DNA of 64,000 nt from Methylobacterium fujisawaense (GTDB lineage Bacteria > Pseudomonadota > Alphaproteobacteria > Rhizobiales > Beijerinckiaceae), in the NCBI RefSeq assembly GCF_014138435.1, contig NZ_JACJIM010000006.1:372001-436000 (forward strand). Direction: 5' to 3'. A program made the translations under genes and the position numbers. Shown piece by piece: positions 45,039-52,579 of the stretch. Numbering within the stretch: the stretch's first letter is position 1; every line of letters starts with the position of its first letter. The notes below the pieces were generated by a model. That model saw only the letters and a list, made by a program, of their open reading frames with translations. It was not told the DNA's origin and did no database searches.

Positions 45039-45097
45039 CGCCCGCCTCCGCGTGCCCGAGTGAGCCGCCAGGATCCGCCTCGGGCCCGGGCGCGGCA

Positions 45098-45111
45098 TTG
45101 AGGGACATCAA
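45098..45111. promoter_or_regulatory. FixK/FNR-type box TTGAGGGACATCAA
   Basis: Perfect TTGA-N6-TCAA palindrome, 59 bp upstream of the flavodoxin start (minus). Confidence 0.7.
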
Positions 45112-45131
45112 AGGCCGGCCGTCCGGCCTCT

Positions 45132-45145
45132 TTGCGATGAATCAA
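45132..45145. promoter_or_regulatory. FixK/FNR-type box TTGCGATGAATCAA
   Basis: Exact match ending 84 bp upstream of the universal stress protein start at 45230. Together with the box at 45098 it gives each divergent gene its own site. Confidence 0.7.
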
Positions 45146-45229
45146 GGCTCGCCGTGCCCATCGGCGCACCCTGGCGGCCTGGACCGGAACGCGGATCGTC
45201 CTCCGGTTCGCCCTCACAGGATGCGCGCC

Positions 45230-46048
45230 ATGATCAAGGATCTGCTCATCGTCGCGGACGCGGTCGGAGAGGCCGCCGGGCCCTACGCGCTGTCCCTGGC
45301 CCGGGAGGTCGGGGCCGCGGCCGGATGCCTGTACCTCCAGCCGGAGGGCGGCGATGAGGCCCCCCTGGCGGAGCTGCCCTACGGCTTCGCCCTCTCGGCC
45401 CGTGAGGCCGCCCTCGCGGTGGTGCGCGACGCCGCCGACGACCTGTCCTACGCCGCCAGAACCGCCGACGTGCCGATGGAGATGGAAACCCTGAGCGGGA
45501 GCGCGGGCGACATCCGGAGCCGCCTGCTGGATCGGGCCCGCCTCGCCGATCTCATCGTGGTCGAGCGGGCCGATCCGGGCCGCGACAAGCCGGCGGATGC
45601 CTATATCGAAGACCTTCTCCTCGGAGCGGGCCGGCCGATCCTCGTGGTGCCGGCGCGGTGGGGCCGGCCGGCGCGGTTCGGCGCCGTCACGGTGGCCTGG
45701 GACGGCAGCGCCGCGGCCGCACGGGCGCTGGCCGATGCGCTGCCGCTCCTCAGCCGCGCCGAGCGCGTGCGCGTCCTCACGGTGCAGACGGAGGCGGTGG
45801 CCGGCGTCAGCGAGGGCGGCGCCCGCGTGGTGAAGCATCTGGGTCGCCACGGCATCGCCGCCGATTACCGCGCGATCATCAGCGGCACCACCGTCGGCGA
45901 AACCCTGCTGGCGGAGGTCGCCCAGGCCGGCGTCGACCTTCTCGTGATGGGGGCCTACGGCCATTCCCGCCTGCGCGAGGTCTTCCTCGGCGGGGCGAGC
46001 CGCGACCTCCTCCGCAGGATAACGGTGCCGACCCTGATGGCGCACTGA
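45230..46048 (+). CDS. Tandem universal stress protein
   Basis: The 272-residue protein is a double UspA domain. The C-terminal half is well conserved, with FGAVTVAWDGSAAAARALADA as the first strand and helix and GAYGHSRLREVFLGGASRDLL as the nucleotide-binding motif. The N-terminal half is degenerate. Universal stress proteins bind ATP or other ligands and aid survival in starvation or hypoxia. The ATG at 45230 was preferred over one at 45221 because its upstream AGGATG is better spaced. It shares a divergent promoter region with the flavodoxin gene. Confidence 0.88.
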   Translation: MIKDLLIVADAVGEAAGPYALSLAREVGAAAGCLYLQPEGGDEAPLAELPYGFALSAREAALAVVRDAADDLSYAARTADVPMEMETLSGSAGDIRSRLLDRARLADLIVVERADPGRDKPADAYIEDLLLGAGRPILVVPARWGRPARFGAVTVAWDGSAAAARALADALPLLSRAERVRVLTVQTEAVAGVSEGGARVVKHLGRHGIAADYRAIISGTTVGETLLAEVAQAGVDLLVMGAYGHSRLREVFLGGASRDLLRRITVPTLMAH

Positions 46049-46146
46049 GCCGCGGAAGGTTTCGCGCACCGGTCGCCGGGGCCCGCGGAACGCCTGTGCT
46101 TCGGGCGCGAGCTTCGGACGAAGTCTTGAGCTGAACGAAACTTCCG

Positions 46147-46160
46147 TTGACCTGCATCAA
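46147..46160. promoter_or_regulatory. FixK/FNR-type box TTGACCTGCATCAA
   Basis: Perfect TTGA-N6-TCAA palindrome, ending 94 bp upstream of the CBS gene at 46255. Confidence 0.75.
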
Positions 46161-46254
46161 TGCCGGTCATTCCAGCCGGAAGAGGGTTTCAGACAGAATC
46201 CGCGCGGAGGCGATTCCGGGGCGGATCCGAAACCATCAGCACGAGGCCAAGCTC

Positions 46255-46674
46255 ATGAAAGTCCGTGACGTCATGCACAAAGGTGCGACTTTCGTCTCGG
46301 CCGAGACGCGCGTCGACGTGATTGCGCGGCAGATGCGGGATGCCGATGTGGGCGCGCTGCCCGTCAAGTCGGACGGCCACTTGGTCGGCATCGTCACCGA
46401 CCGGGACATCGCGTGCCGCGCCCTGGCGGACGGCAAGGACCCGCAGACGCTGACCGCGACCGACGTGATGACCACCCGGGTCGCCTGCTGCGCTCCGGAT
46501 GACGATCTCGCTCTGGCGATCAAGATCATGGAGAATAAGCGGGTCCGCCGCCTTCCGGTCATCGACGCCGACCAGAAGCTCGTCGGCATGGTGAGCCTCG
46601 GGGACATCTCCCACAAGGTCGGCGCCGGGCTGTCGGGCGAGGTTCTGCGCGCCGTCTCCGCGCATCATCGCTGA
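46255..46674 (+). CDS. Single CBS-pair protein
   Basis: This 139-residue protein consists of one Bateman module. CBS1 spans about residues 5-60 (RDVMHKGATFVSAETRVDVI; GALPVKSDGHLVGIVTDRD) and CBS2 about 70-125 (ATDVMTTRVACCAPDDDL; RRLPVIDADQKLVGMVSLGD). Such stand-alone CBS pairs bind AMP, ATP or NAD-type ligands. In mycobacteria the related hypoxic response proteins are strongly induced under the DosR regulon. The ATG at 46255 starts the domain; a longer frame overlapping the FixK box was rejected. It is followed by a 263-bp gap before hsp20. Confidence 0.9.
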   Translation: MKVRDVMHKGATFVSAETRVDVIARQMRDADVGALPVKSDGHLVGIVTDRDIACRALADGKDPQTLTATDVMTTRVACCAPDDDLALAIKIMENKRVRRLPVIDADQKLVGMVSLGDISHKVGAGLSGEVLRAVSAHHR

Positions 46675-46937
46675 CGAAGGGGCGCGGGCAGGCCGCCCTG
46701 GGACCGACGGCTGGATCCCGGCCCCCCGCGCGCGCCTGCGGTGCGGATGGAGATCCTGCGTGGACAGCCTGAGGTTGTCTCGATGTCTTGTTGATGTCGT
46801 CGTTTTTCCAAATATTCGTACTCTGATTATATTTTATTTTCGTGTCTTCGGGCGCGGTTGATCTTGAGGTGGATCAATGCCGCATCGGGGTGCGGGCCCT
46901 ACCGATGCGGACCACTTTTTGAGAGGAGGCATTCCCC
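46675..46937. other. Intergenic region with AT-rich block upstream of hsp20
   Basis: The stretch at about 46777-46852 is strikingly AT-rich for this genome, with runs such as TTTTTCCAAATATT and ATTATATTTTATTTT. It directly precedes the FixK-type box of the Hsp20 gene. It may be an UP element, a bent-DNA or nucleoid-protein site, or a second promoter. No gene is seen. Confidence 0.55.
46864..46877. promoter_or_regulatory. FixK/FNR-type box TTGAGGTGGATCAA
   Basis: Perfect TTGA-N6-TCAA palindrome ending 60 bp upstream of the Hsp20 start. A further TTGATC overlaps on its left. Confidence 0.78.
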
Positions 46938-47468
46938 ATGGCCGAGTCCGGTACAAAAGTGTCGGTCAGCAGCGACGGGTCGGAGCGCGCGTCCGCACCG
47001 GCCGAATGGCGTCCGTTCGAGAATGTGCGCCGGGACATCGATCATCTCATCGACGATCTGGCGCGCAGCCTGAAGCGCGTGCCCTTCGATTTCCTCGGGG
47101 CGGCCACCACGCCGTTCACCGGCGGCGCGCTGTGGCAACTGTCTCCCGTGGCCGACATACAGAACAAGCCGACCTGCTACGAAGTCACGGCCGAGCTTCC
47201 CGGGATCGATGAGAAGCATGTCGAGGTCAAAGTCACCGACGGCATGCTGATGATCAAGGGGGAGAAGCGGCAAGACCAGGAACGCAAGGGCGAGGGCTTC
47301 TACCTGTCCGAGCGCCGGTTCGGCGCCATCGAGCGGGCCTTCCGCATGCCGCCGGGCGTCGACGCGAGCAAGATCGAGGCGGTCCTCAAGAACGGCGTGC
47401 TGACGGTGACGCTGCCGAAGACCGCGGAGGCGAAGGCCGAGACGACGATCGCCGTTCAGGCCGCGTAG
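46938..47468 (+). CDS. Hsp20/alpha-crystallin small heat shock protein
   Basis: The 176-residue chaperone has a variable N-terminus (about 1-70). The alpha-crystallin domain runs at about 70-170, with PTCYEVTAELPGIDEKHVEV at its start and LKNGVLTVTLPK at its end, which are hallmarks of the family. A short tail ends in Ala-rich sequence without a clear IXI motif. It forms oligomers that hold unfolded proteins. A strong Shine-Dalgarno (GAGAGGAGG) precedes the ATG. The FixK-type box suggests induction by low oxygen rather than only heat, as with mycobacterial Acr in the DosR regulon. Confidence 0.95.
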   Translation: MAESGTKVSVSSDGSERASAPAEWRPFENVRRDIDHLIDDLARSLKRVPFDFLGAATTPFTGGALWQLSPVADIQNKPTCYEVTAELPGIDEKHVEVKVTDGMLMIKGEKRQDQERKGEGFYLSERRFGAIERAFRMPPGVDASKIEAVLKNGVLTVTLPKTAEAKAETTIAVQAA

Positions 47469-47569
47469 CCGGCTTTCGAACGCGAGCCCGGGGTGGGCCC
47501 GACGCGTCGGGTCGCCCGCCCCGGCGAACGACGATCCTGTTCCGGGATCCGCGCAGCGGGAGGGTGGCG

Positions 47570-49588
47570 ATGGCCGAGCGCATCTTTCGCGACCGCGCCG
47601 AAGCGGGCCGGGAACTCGTCAAGGGACTCGCCGCCTTCGCCGGGCGCTCCGACGTCGTGATCCTGGCGCTGCCGCGCGGCGGCGTTCCGGTGGCGGCCGC
47701 GGTGGCCGACGCGCTGCACGCGCCCCTCGACGTGTTCATCGTGCGCAAGCTCGGCGTGCCGGGCTACGAGGAACTCGCCATGGGCGCCATCGCCAGCGGC
47801 GGTGTGCGGGTTCTCAACCAGGACATCGTCGCGTCCCTGAAGGTCCCCCCCTACCTGATCGACGCGGTCACCGCGCAGGAGCAAGAGGAGCTCCTGCGGC
47901 GCGAGCGCGTCTATCGCGGCGGGCGCGCGCCCGCCGATGTCCGCGGGCGCACCGTCATCCTGGTGGACGATGGCCTGGCCACCGGCGCCTCGATGCAGGC
48001 CGCCATCCGGGCGATCCGGCAGCGCCAGCCGAAGGAGGTGGTCGTGGCCGTGCCCACCGCCTCCCGCGAGACGGTCGAGCGGCTGAAACACGAGGCGGAT
48101 GCGGTCGTCTGCGCCGACCTGCCCGAACCGTTCTGGGCGGTGGGCGCCGCGTACCGGGATTTCACGCAGACGAGCGACGACGAGGTGCGCCGGCTGCTCG
48201 GGCGCGCGCAGGCCGCGGGTGCGGCCGATCCCGCCGCGGCGCACGCCGACGACGCGCCGGACCCCACGGTCCTCCGCCGCCTGCGCGCGGCGGCGATCCC
48301 CCTGGAAGGCGGCCCCGACGACTACGATCCGCTGCTGGCGCTGATCGGCGACGCGCGCTTCGCGCTCCTCGGCGAGGCCTCCCACGGGACGCACGAATTC
48401 TACCGGGAACGGGCGGAGATCACCCGGCGGCTGATCACCGACAAGGGCTTCGGGGCCGTGGCCATCGAGGCCGACTGGCCGGATGCCTGGCGGGTGAACC
48501 GCTACGTCCGCGGCGACAGCGACGACCTCGACGCCGTCGAGGCGCTCGCCGGCTTCCGCCGCTTCCCCACCTGGATGTGGCGCAACACCGAGATGGTCGA
48601 GTTCGTCGAGTGGCTGCGCATCCACAACCAGGGCCTGCCGGCGCAGGCGCGGGTGGGCGTGTACGGCATCGATCTCTACAGCCTGCGCGCCTCGATGAAG
48701 GCGGTGCTCCGCTGCCTGGAAGCCGTCGACCCGGCCGCCGCCGCGGTGGCGCGTACGCGCTACGCCTGCTTCGACCGGTTCGGCGACAGCGGCCAGGCCT
48801 ACGGCTTCATGACCGGGCTGAAGGGCATCGGATCCTGCCAGGAGCAGGCCGTCGCCCAGCTCCTGGCGCTGCAGCGGCGCACGGCCGATACCCTGTCCTG
48901 GAGCGGCAGCGCCGATGGCGAGGAACTCTTCAACGCCGAACAGAACGCACGGGTCGTCAAGAGCGCCGAAGCCTATTACCGCACGATGTTCCTGGCGGAG
49001 GTCTCCTCCTGGAACCTGCGGGACCGCCACATGGCCGACAGCCTGGAGCGGCTGGTGGCGCATCTGGAGCGCCGGCCCGGCCCGGTGAAGATCGCCGTCT
49101 GGGCGCACAACTCCCATCTTGGCGACGCCCGCGCCACTGCGATGGGCGAGCGGGGCGAACTGAACCTAGGGCAGCTGCTGCGGGAGCGCCACGGCCGCGC
49201 CGTCGTGAGCGTCGGCTTCACCACCTACGCGGGGACCGTGACGGCCGCCTCCGACTGGGATCAGCCGGCCGAGCGCAAGCGCGTGCGTCCCGCGCGACCC
49301 GACAGCTACGAGGCCTTGTTCCACGCCCTCGGCATAGGCCGCTTCCTGCTGCCCCTCACCCTCGGCGGGGAGGCGGAGCAAATCCTCCGGACCGACCGGA
49401 TCGAGCGGGCGATCGGCGTCATCTACCGGCCCGATACGGAGCTGCAGAGCCATTATGCCCGAGCCTGCCTTCCGGAGCAGTTCGACGCGATCCTCCACTT
49501 CGACGAGACACGCGCGGTGACGCCCCTGGAGCGGACGGCCGAGTGGGATGCGGGCGAGGTGCCGGAAACCTTCCCGGTCGGCCTCTGA
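47570..49588 (+). CDS. Phosphoribosyltransferase-erythromycin esterase fusion
   Basis: The 672-residue protein joins two enzymes. Residues 1-220 are a type I phosphoribosyltransferase with ALPRGGVPVA, FIVRKLGVPG and the PRPP loop VILVDDGLATGAS. Residues 235-672 are an EreA-like esterase with LLGEASHGTHEFYRERAEITR, AIEADWPDAWRVNRYV and AVWAHNSHLGDARATAMGE. Each occurs as a separate neighbouring gene in other proteobacteria, also in stress clusters. The true substrate is not known, and macrolide resistance should not be assumed. The ATG at 47570 has a good Shine-Dalgarno (GGGAGGG). It follows hsp20 by about 100 bp without its own FixK box, so read-through from hsp20 is likely. Confidence 0.9.
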   Translation: MAERIFRDRAEAGRELVKGLAAFAGRSDVVILALPRGGVPVAAAVADALHAPLDVFIVRKLGVPGYEELAMGAIASGGVRVLNQDIVASLKVPPYLIDAVTAQEQEELLRRERVYRGGRAPADVRGRTVILVDDGLATGASMQAAIRAIRQRQPKEVVVAVPTASRETVERLKHEADAVVCADLPEPFWAVGAAYRDFTQTSDDEVRRLLGRAQAAGAADPAAAHADDAPDPTVLRRLRAAAIPLEGGPDDYDPLLALIGDARFALLGEASHGTHEFYRERAEITRRLITDKGFGAVAIEADWPDAWRVNRYVRGDSDDLDAVEALAGFRRFPTWMWRNTEMVEFVEWLRIHNQGLPAQARVGVYGIDLYSLRASMKAVLRCLEAVDPAAAAVARTRYACFDRFGDSGQAYGFMTGLKGIGSCQEQAVAQLLALQRRTADTLSWSGSADGEELFNAEQNARVVKSAEAYYRTMFLAEVSSWNLRDRHMADSLERLVAHLERRPGPVKIAVWAHNSHLGDARATAMGERGELNLGQLLRERHGRAVVSVGFTTYAGTVTAASDWDQPAERKRVRPARPDSYEALFHALGIGRFLLPLTLGGEAEQILRTDRIERAIGVIYRPDTELQSHYARACLPEQFDAILHFDETRAVTPLERTAEWDAGEVPETFPVGL

Positions 49589-49627
49589 GCCGCCGGCGCG
49601 ATCCTCTCCCCAGCGGAGGAGCTGGCC

Positions 49628-50323
49628 ATGGACGAAATCCTCGCTCCGCGCGAGCAGCAGATCCGGATTCCGGCCGCCGCGGCGTTCCTGGCGGCCGACC
49701 TGCACGTTCCACGCACGCCCCGCGGCGTCATCCTGTTCGCGCACGGTTCCGGAAGCGGCCGCTTCAGCCCGCGCAACCGCAGCGTCGCGCAGGCGCTCAA
49801 TGCGGTGGGCTTCGCGACGGTGCTGGCGGACCTTCTGACCCCGAGCGAAGAGACGGCCGACCGCCGGACCGGCCAGCTGCGTTTCGACATCCCGTTCCTG
49901 GCCGGGCGGCTGCGCTCCGTGGCCGCGTGGCTCTCCGGCCAGCGGGATCTGCGGCGGCTCCCGCGGGGCTATTTCGGCGCGAGCACCGGGGCGGCGGCCG
50001 CGCTGATTGCGGCCGCCGCCGAGCCGGATCAGGTCGGGGCGATCGTGTCGCGCGGCGGCCGCCCCGACCTGGCGGGCGCGACCCTGGCCCGCGTGCGGGC
50101 TCCGACGCTGCTGCTCGTGGGGAGCCGCGACCCCGAGGTTCTCGCCCTGAACGAGGCGGCCCTGGCCCGTCTGACCTGCGTCAAGCGCCTGGTCGTCGTG
50201 CCCGGTGCGTCGCACCTTTTCGAGGAGCCGGGGACGCTCGAGACGGTGGCGCAGCACGCGGCGCGGTGGTTCCGGGAGCACCTGAAGGCCGATACCTCCG
50301 GCGCCTCGGTTCCGGTATCCTGA
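49628..50323 (+). CDS. Alpha/beta hydrolase of the dienelactone hydrolase type
   Basis: The 231-residue protein has the serine nucleophile in YFGASTGAAAAL (G-x-S-x-G), an oxyanion strand LFAHGSGSGRFSPRNRS, and an acid/His pair in LLLVGSRDPEVLALNE and VPGASHLFEEPG. A dienelactone-hydrolase-like fold is clear, but the substrate is not. It follows the phosphoribosyltransferase-esterase gene by 39 bp, with a strong Shine-Dalgarno (GCGGAGGAG). The same pair of genes, phosphoribosyltransferase and hydrolase, occurs together in many genomes, often as a fusion, which suggests a joint role. Confidence 0.88.
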   Translation: MDEILAPREQQIRIPAAAAFLAADLHVPRTPRGVILFAHGSGSGRFSPRNRSVAQALNAVGFATVLADLLTPSEETADRRTGQLRFDIPFLAGRLRSVAAWLSGQRDLRRLPRGYFGASTGAAAALIAAAAEPDQVGAIVSRGGRPDLAGATLARVRAPTLLLVGSRDPEVLALNEAALARLTCVKRLVVVPGASHLFEEPGTLETVAQHAARWFREHLKADTSGASVPVS

Positions 50324-50537
50324 CGGCGCGGAGACGCGACGGCCGCCCCGAAGGCCGCGACCCGGGCAACCGGTGCATCGCCGACGCCCAGCCCATCACT
50401 GACGCCGGAGAGCAACGGCCGTCCGGCGCGGGGCCTGCCCGGCTCCGAGGCCGTCGCGTGCGGCCTGACGGGCGGCAGGCATGTCTGCAGGCGTATCCGC
50501 GTCTCGTCCCTGACGGGCTCCGAAAGCGTGCCGCGCC

Positions 50538-50891
50538 TCATGGCCGGATGGCCTCGGCCTCCTTGAGGCTGAGGATGTAGTCGATGACCGCATCCATCTC
50601 GTCGCGGTCGAGCCGCAGGCTCGGCATGCGCTGGTGGTGACTCTGCAGGAAGACGTTGAGCGCCAGTCCGGTCGTCGAGGGCATGTTGGCGATCCGGACG
50701 AAGGACGGTCCCATGGCGTCGCCGGCCTGCGGGACGCGACCGATGACGTGACACGGGCTGCAGAGCTGCGTGGCGATGGTCCATCCCCGGAGGCGGTGAC
50801 CCTCGTCGGGATCGGCCGCCGCGGCGCCGGTTCCGACTGCCAGAAGGCCGGCGAGGAGCGCCGCGCAGGCGGCGGGCAGCGAGACCGTCAT
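50538..50891 (-). CDS. Small periplasmic cytochrome c
   Basis: The 117-residue precursor has a signal peptide (about 1-25), one heme-binding CxxCH motif (QLCSPCHVIGR, at about residues 44-48) and a methionine ligand candidate in QRMPSLRLDRDEM. A C-terminal helix (MDAVIDYILSLKE) completes the class I fold. It should carry electrons in the periplasm. The gene overlaps the SPW-repeat gene by 4 bp and ends an operon with the lipoyl-like gene at 51334. FixK-type boxes lie upstream of the operon. A similar cytochrome is in the usp operon at 56697. Confidence 0.9.
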   Translation of the reverse strand: MTVSLPAACAALLAGLLAVGTGAAAADPDEGHRLRGWTIATQLCSPCHVIGRVPQAGDAMGPSFVRIANMPSTTGLALNVFLQSHHQRMPSLRLDRDEMDAVIDYILSLKEAEAIRP

Positions 50892-51262
50892 GGCCGTTTC
50901 GCGATCCGCAGCAGGGCCGTGGCGGAGGCGACGGCCAGGCTCCCGAGAACGACATGCGCCCAGGTCGCGCCGTCATTCGCCGCGAAGCCGAGGGCCCAGG
51001 GTGCGACCAGCGTCCAAACCCCGACGAGCAGGACCGTCCGTTCCAGCACGGCCCGGAAGCGGATCTGGTTGGCGCCGTAGAGCATGATGATGAGCAAGCC
51101 CGGCAGCAGCGCGGACCCCGCCGCACGGGCATGGTCGGTGAAGGCCAGCACCCACGCCGTCAGCACCAGCGCGATGCCGGCCGTGTACTGCAGGATGCTG
51201 ACCAGAATCTCGTCCGTCCGCCACGTCGGCGATTGTGTTGGGGCCGGGTCCGCGCGGGACAT
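50888..51262 (-). CDS. SPW-repeat membrane protein, 124 residues
   Basis: After about 20 polar residues, four membrane helices follow; the SPW motif is clear in the second half (TLVAPWALGFAANDG) and degenerate in the first. The start at 51260-51262 has a strong Shine-Dalgarno (GGAGG); the longer frame is Arg-rich shadow. Paired with a cytochrome c and a lipoyl-like protein, it may be a membrane component of a small electron-transfer unit, but this is speculation. Confidence 0.8.
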   Translation of the reverse strand: MSRADPAPTQSPTWRTDEILVSILQYTAGIALVLTAWVLAFTDHARAAGSALLPGLLIIMLYGANQIRFRAVLERTVLLVGVWTLVAPWALGFAANDGATWAHVVLGSLAVASATALLRIAKRP

Positions 51263-51333
51263 GATCTGCCTCCGATAGGACCGGCCGGGCACCGCGCCAC
51301 GGCCGGTGTGGAAACCATCGCCGCGGCGCGGCG

Positions 51334-51573
51334 TCAGGCGTGGACCTCGGCGATGACGCAGCCGGGGTCGACCACTTGGTTCACGGGGGCGAGGACCGTC
51401 AGGCAGCCCTCGGCCGGCGAGGCGATGTCGTGCAGGGCATCGCCGATGCGGACGGCGGCCACGGCCTCGCCGGCGCGCACGCGCGCTCCGTCCGCCACGA
51501 ACCACCGCTCCAGAATGCCCTCAGGCAGCATGCTGGTGGACCAGAGTTCCTCGGCCACATGCACGTCGGCCAT
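51334..51573 (-). CDS. Lipoyl-like single-domain protein lacking the modified lysine
   Basis: This 79-residue protein is one biotinyl/lipoyl fold, with LPEGILERWFVADGARVRAGEA as the first hairpin and ASPAEGCLTVLAPVNQVVDPG as the second. In lipoyl proteins the turn between them holds the lysine that is modified (DKA). Here the aligned sequence is RIGDALHD, and there is no lysine in the whole protein. It therefore cannot be lipoylated or biotinylated. It leads the operon with the SPW protein and cytochrome c, 72 bp from an imperfect FixK-type box. Confidence 0.8.
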   Translation of the reverse strand: MADVHVAEELWSTSMLPEGILERWFVADGARVRAGEAVAAVRIGDALHDIASPAEGCLTVLAPVNQVVDPGCVIAEVHA

Positions 51574-51645
51574 GGTCGTCTCCCCTGTCGGGGCGCCCGT
51601 CGCGGGGCGCCGCTTGTAGAGGAGGCCATCCGGGAAGGACGCGCT

Positions 51646-51659
51646 TTGATCTGGATCAC
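51646..51659. promoter_or_regulatory. FixK/FNR-type box (imperfect) TTGATCTGGATCAC
   Basis: One base from the perfect palindrome TTGATCTGGATCAA. It is 72 bp upstream of the lipoyl-like gene at 51573 (minus). Confidence 0.6.
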
Positions 51660-51678
51660 CGCGCGGCTGCGGGGCCGC

Positions 51679-51692
51679 TTGAGCCAGGTCAA
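51679..51692. promoter_or_regulatory. FixK/FNR-type box TTGAGCCAGGTCAA
   Basis: Perfect TTGA-N6-TCAA match ending 56 bp upstream of the ion channel start at 51749. It overlaps an upstream ATG at 51692, which argues against that ATG as the start. Confidence 0.72.
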
Positions 51693-51748
51693 TGAGGTCC
51701 GCGGTGTCTCAGGCAGGGTCGAGGGGAACAGTCGTCCGGTCCAGCGCC

Positions 51749-52267
51749 ATGCTCCTCGCCATGACGGCCAGCGTCGCCCTCGTCGTGTCCACGATCCTGG
51801 TCCTCTACGAGACGCTGCGGCTGACCTCGGAGCACCTGTCCGAGCTGCCGGTCCCGCCGCGGGTCCGCATCCTGGCCGTGGTGCTGATGACCTTCGTCGG
51901 ACACACCGTCGCCGTCTGGATCTACGCCGGCGCCTACTGGCTGCTCGTGCTCCGGCTCGGCATCGGCACCTTCGCGGGCGCGCCGGTCGAGACCTTCGAG
52001 GACTGCCTGTACTTCTCCGTGGTGGCCTACACGTCCCTCGGGTTCGGCGACCATTTTCCGACCTCGCACACGCGGCTGCTCGCCGGGGTCGAGGCCCTCA
52101 ACGGCCTGCTCCTGATCGGGTGGTCGGCCTCGTTCACCTACCTGGCGATGGAGCGGTACTGGCCGCTGCACGGGAAGACGCAGGCGCACCGGGCCGCCCG
52201 GGCGGCGGCCGGCATCGGGACCGAGCCCAGCCGAGACCGTCTCTTCCCGCCGGCCCCGGAAACCTGA
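51749..52267 (+). CDS. Two-pore-helix ion channel protein (potassium-channel-like)
   Basis: The 172-residue protein has helices at about residues 3-22, 40-65 and 105-130. A pore-loop with the filter TSLGFGD precedes the last helix, as in the Ion_trans_2 family. This filter differs from the canonical TVGYGD by Leu and Phe, so selectivity is uncertain. The C-terminal tail is short and polar, with no RCK domain. An in-frame ATG at 51692 was rejected because it overlaps the FixK-type box; the ATG at 51749 starts the first helix. Confidence 0.78.
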   Translation: MLLAMTASVALVVSTILVLYETLRLTSEHLSELPVPPRVRILAVVLMTFVGHTVAVWIYAGAYWLLVLRLGIGTFAGAPVETFEDCLYFSVVAYTSLGFGDHFPTSHTRLLAGVEALNGLLLIGWSASFTYLAMERYWPLHGKTQAHRAARAAAGIGTEPSRDRLFPPAPET

Positions 52268-52281
52268 CCGGGCGCCCATCC

Positions 52282-52295
52282 TTGCGCTGGATCAA
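52282..52295. promoter_or_regulatory. FixK/FNR-type box TTGCGCTGGATCAA
   Basis: Exact match, the same sequence as at 32886 and 53385. It ends 56 bp upstream of 52352. Confidence 0.78.
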
Positions 52296-52351
52296 GGCCG
52301 CCGGTCCTCGCGGGCCCCAGGCTGAAGGGATTCTCGGACAGGAGGCGCACC

Positions 52352-52567
52352 ATGCGCCAATACCTCGTGACCTTCCACAAGGTCGTGCCGGACGATAGCG
52401 GCCACGACCACCGTATCCTGCAGCACCAGGTCATCGTCCCCGCCCGGTCGGAGGTCACCGCGGCCTGCGCGGCCCAGGCGCTGTTCTGCGAAGCGGCCGG
52501 CATCGTCGACTGGCGTCTGCGGGCCGACACCTGCCTGGTCGCCCAACTGTCCGAGGCCACGGTATAA
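52352..52567 (+). CDS. Small conserved-looking protein, 71 residues
   Basis: I do not recognise the family. The product (MRQYLVTFHKVVPDDSGHDH at the start) alternates strands and one helix (VTAACAAQALFCEAAGIVDW). It is a soluble alpha/beta mini-fold with no signal. A good Shine-Dalgarno (GGAGGCGC) precedes the ATG, and a FixK-type box lies upstream. It is followed after 12 bp by another small gene, so the two probably act together. Confidence 0.7.
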   Translation: MRQYLVTFHKVVPDDSGHDHRILQHQVIVPARSEVTAACAAQALFCEAAGIVDWRLRADTCLVAQLSEATV

Positions 52568-52579
52568 GGAGGCATCCCC

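Noticed and set aside
51692..51748. Upstream ATG of the ion channel
   Set aside because: It overlaps the FixK-type box at 51679-51692 and adds polar residues before the first helix, so the ATG at 51749 is preferred.
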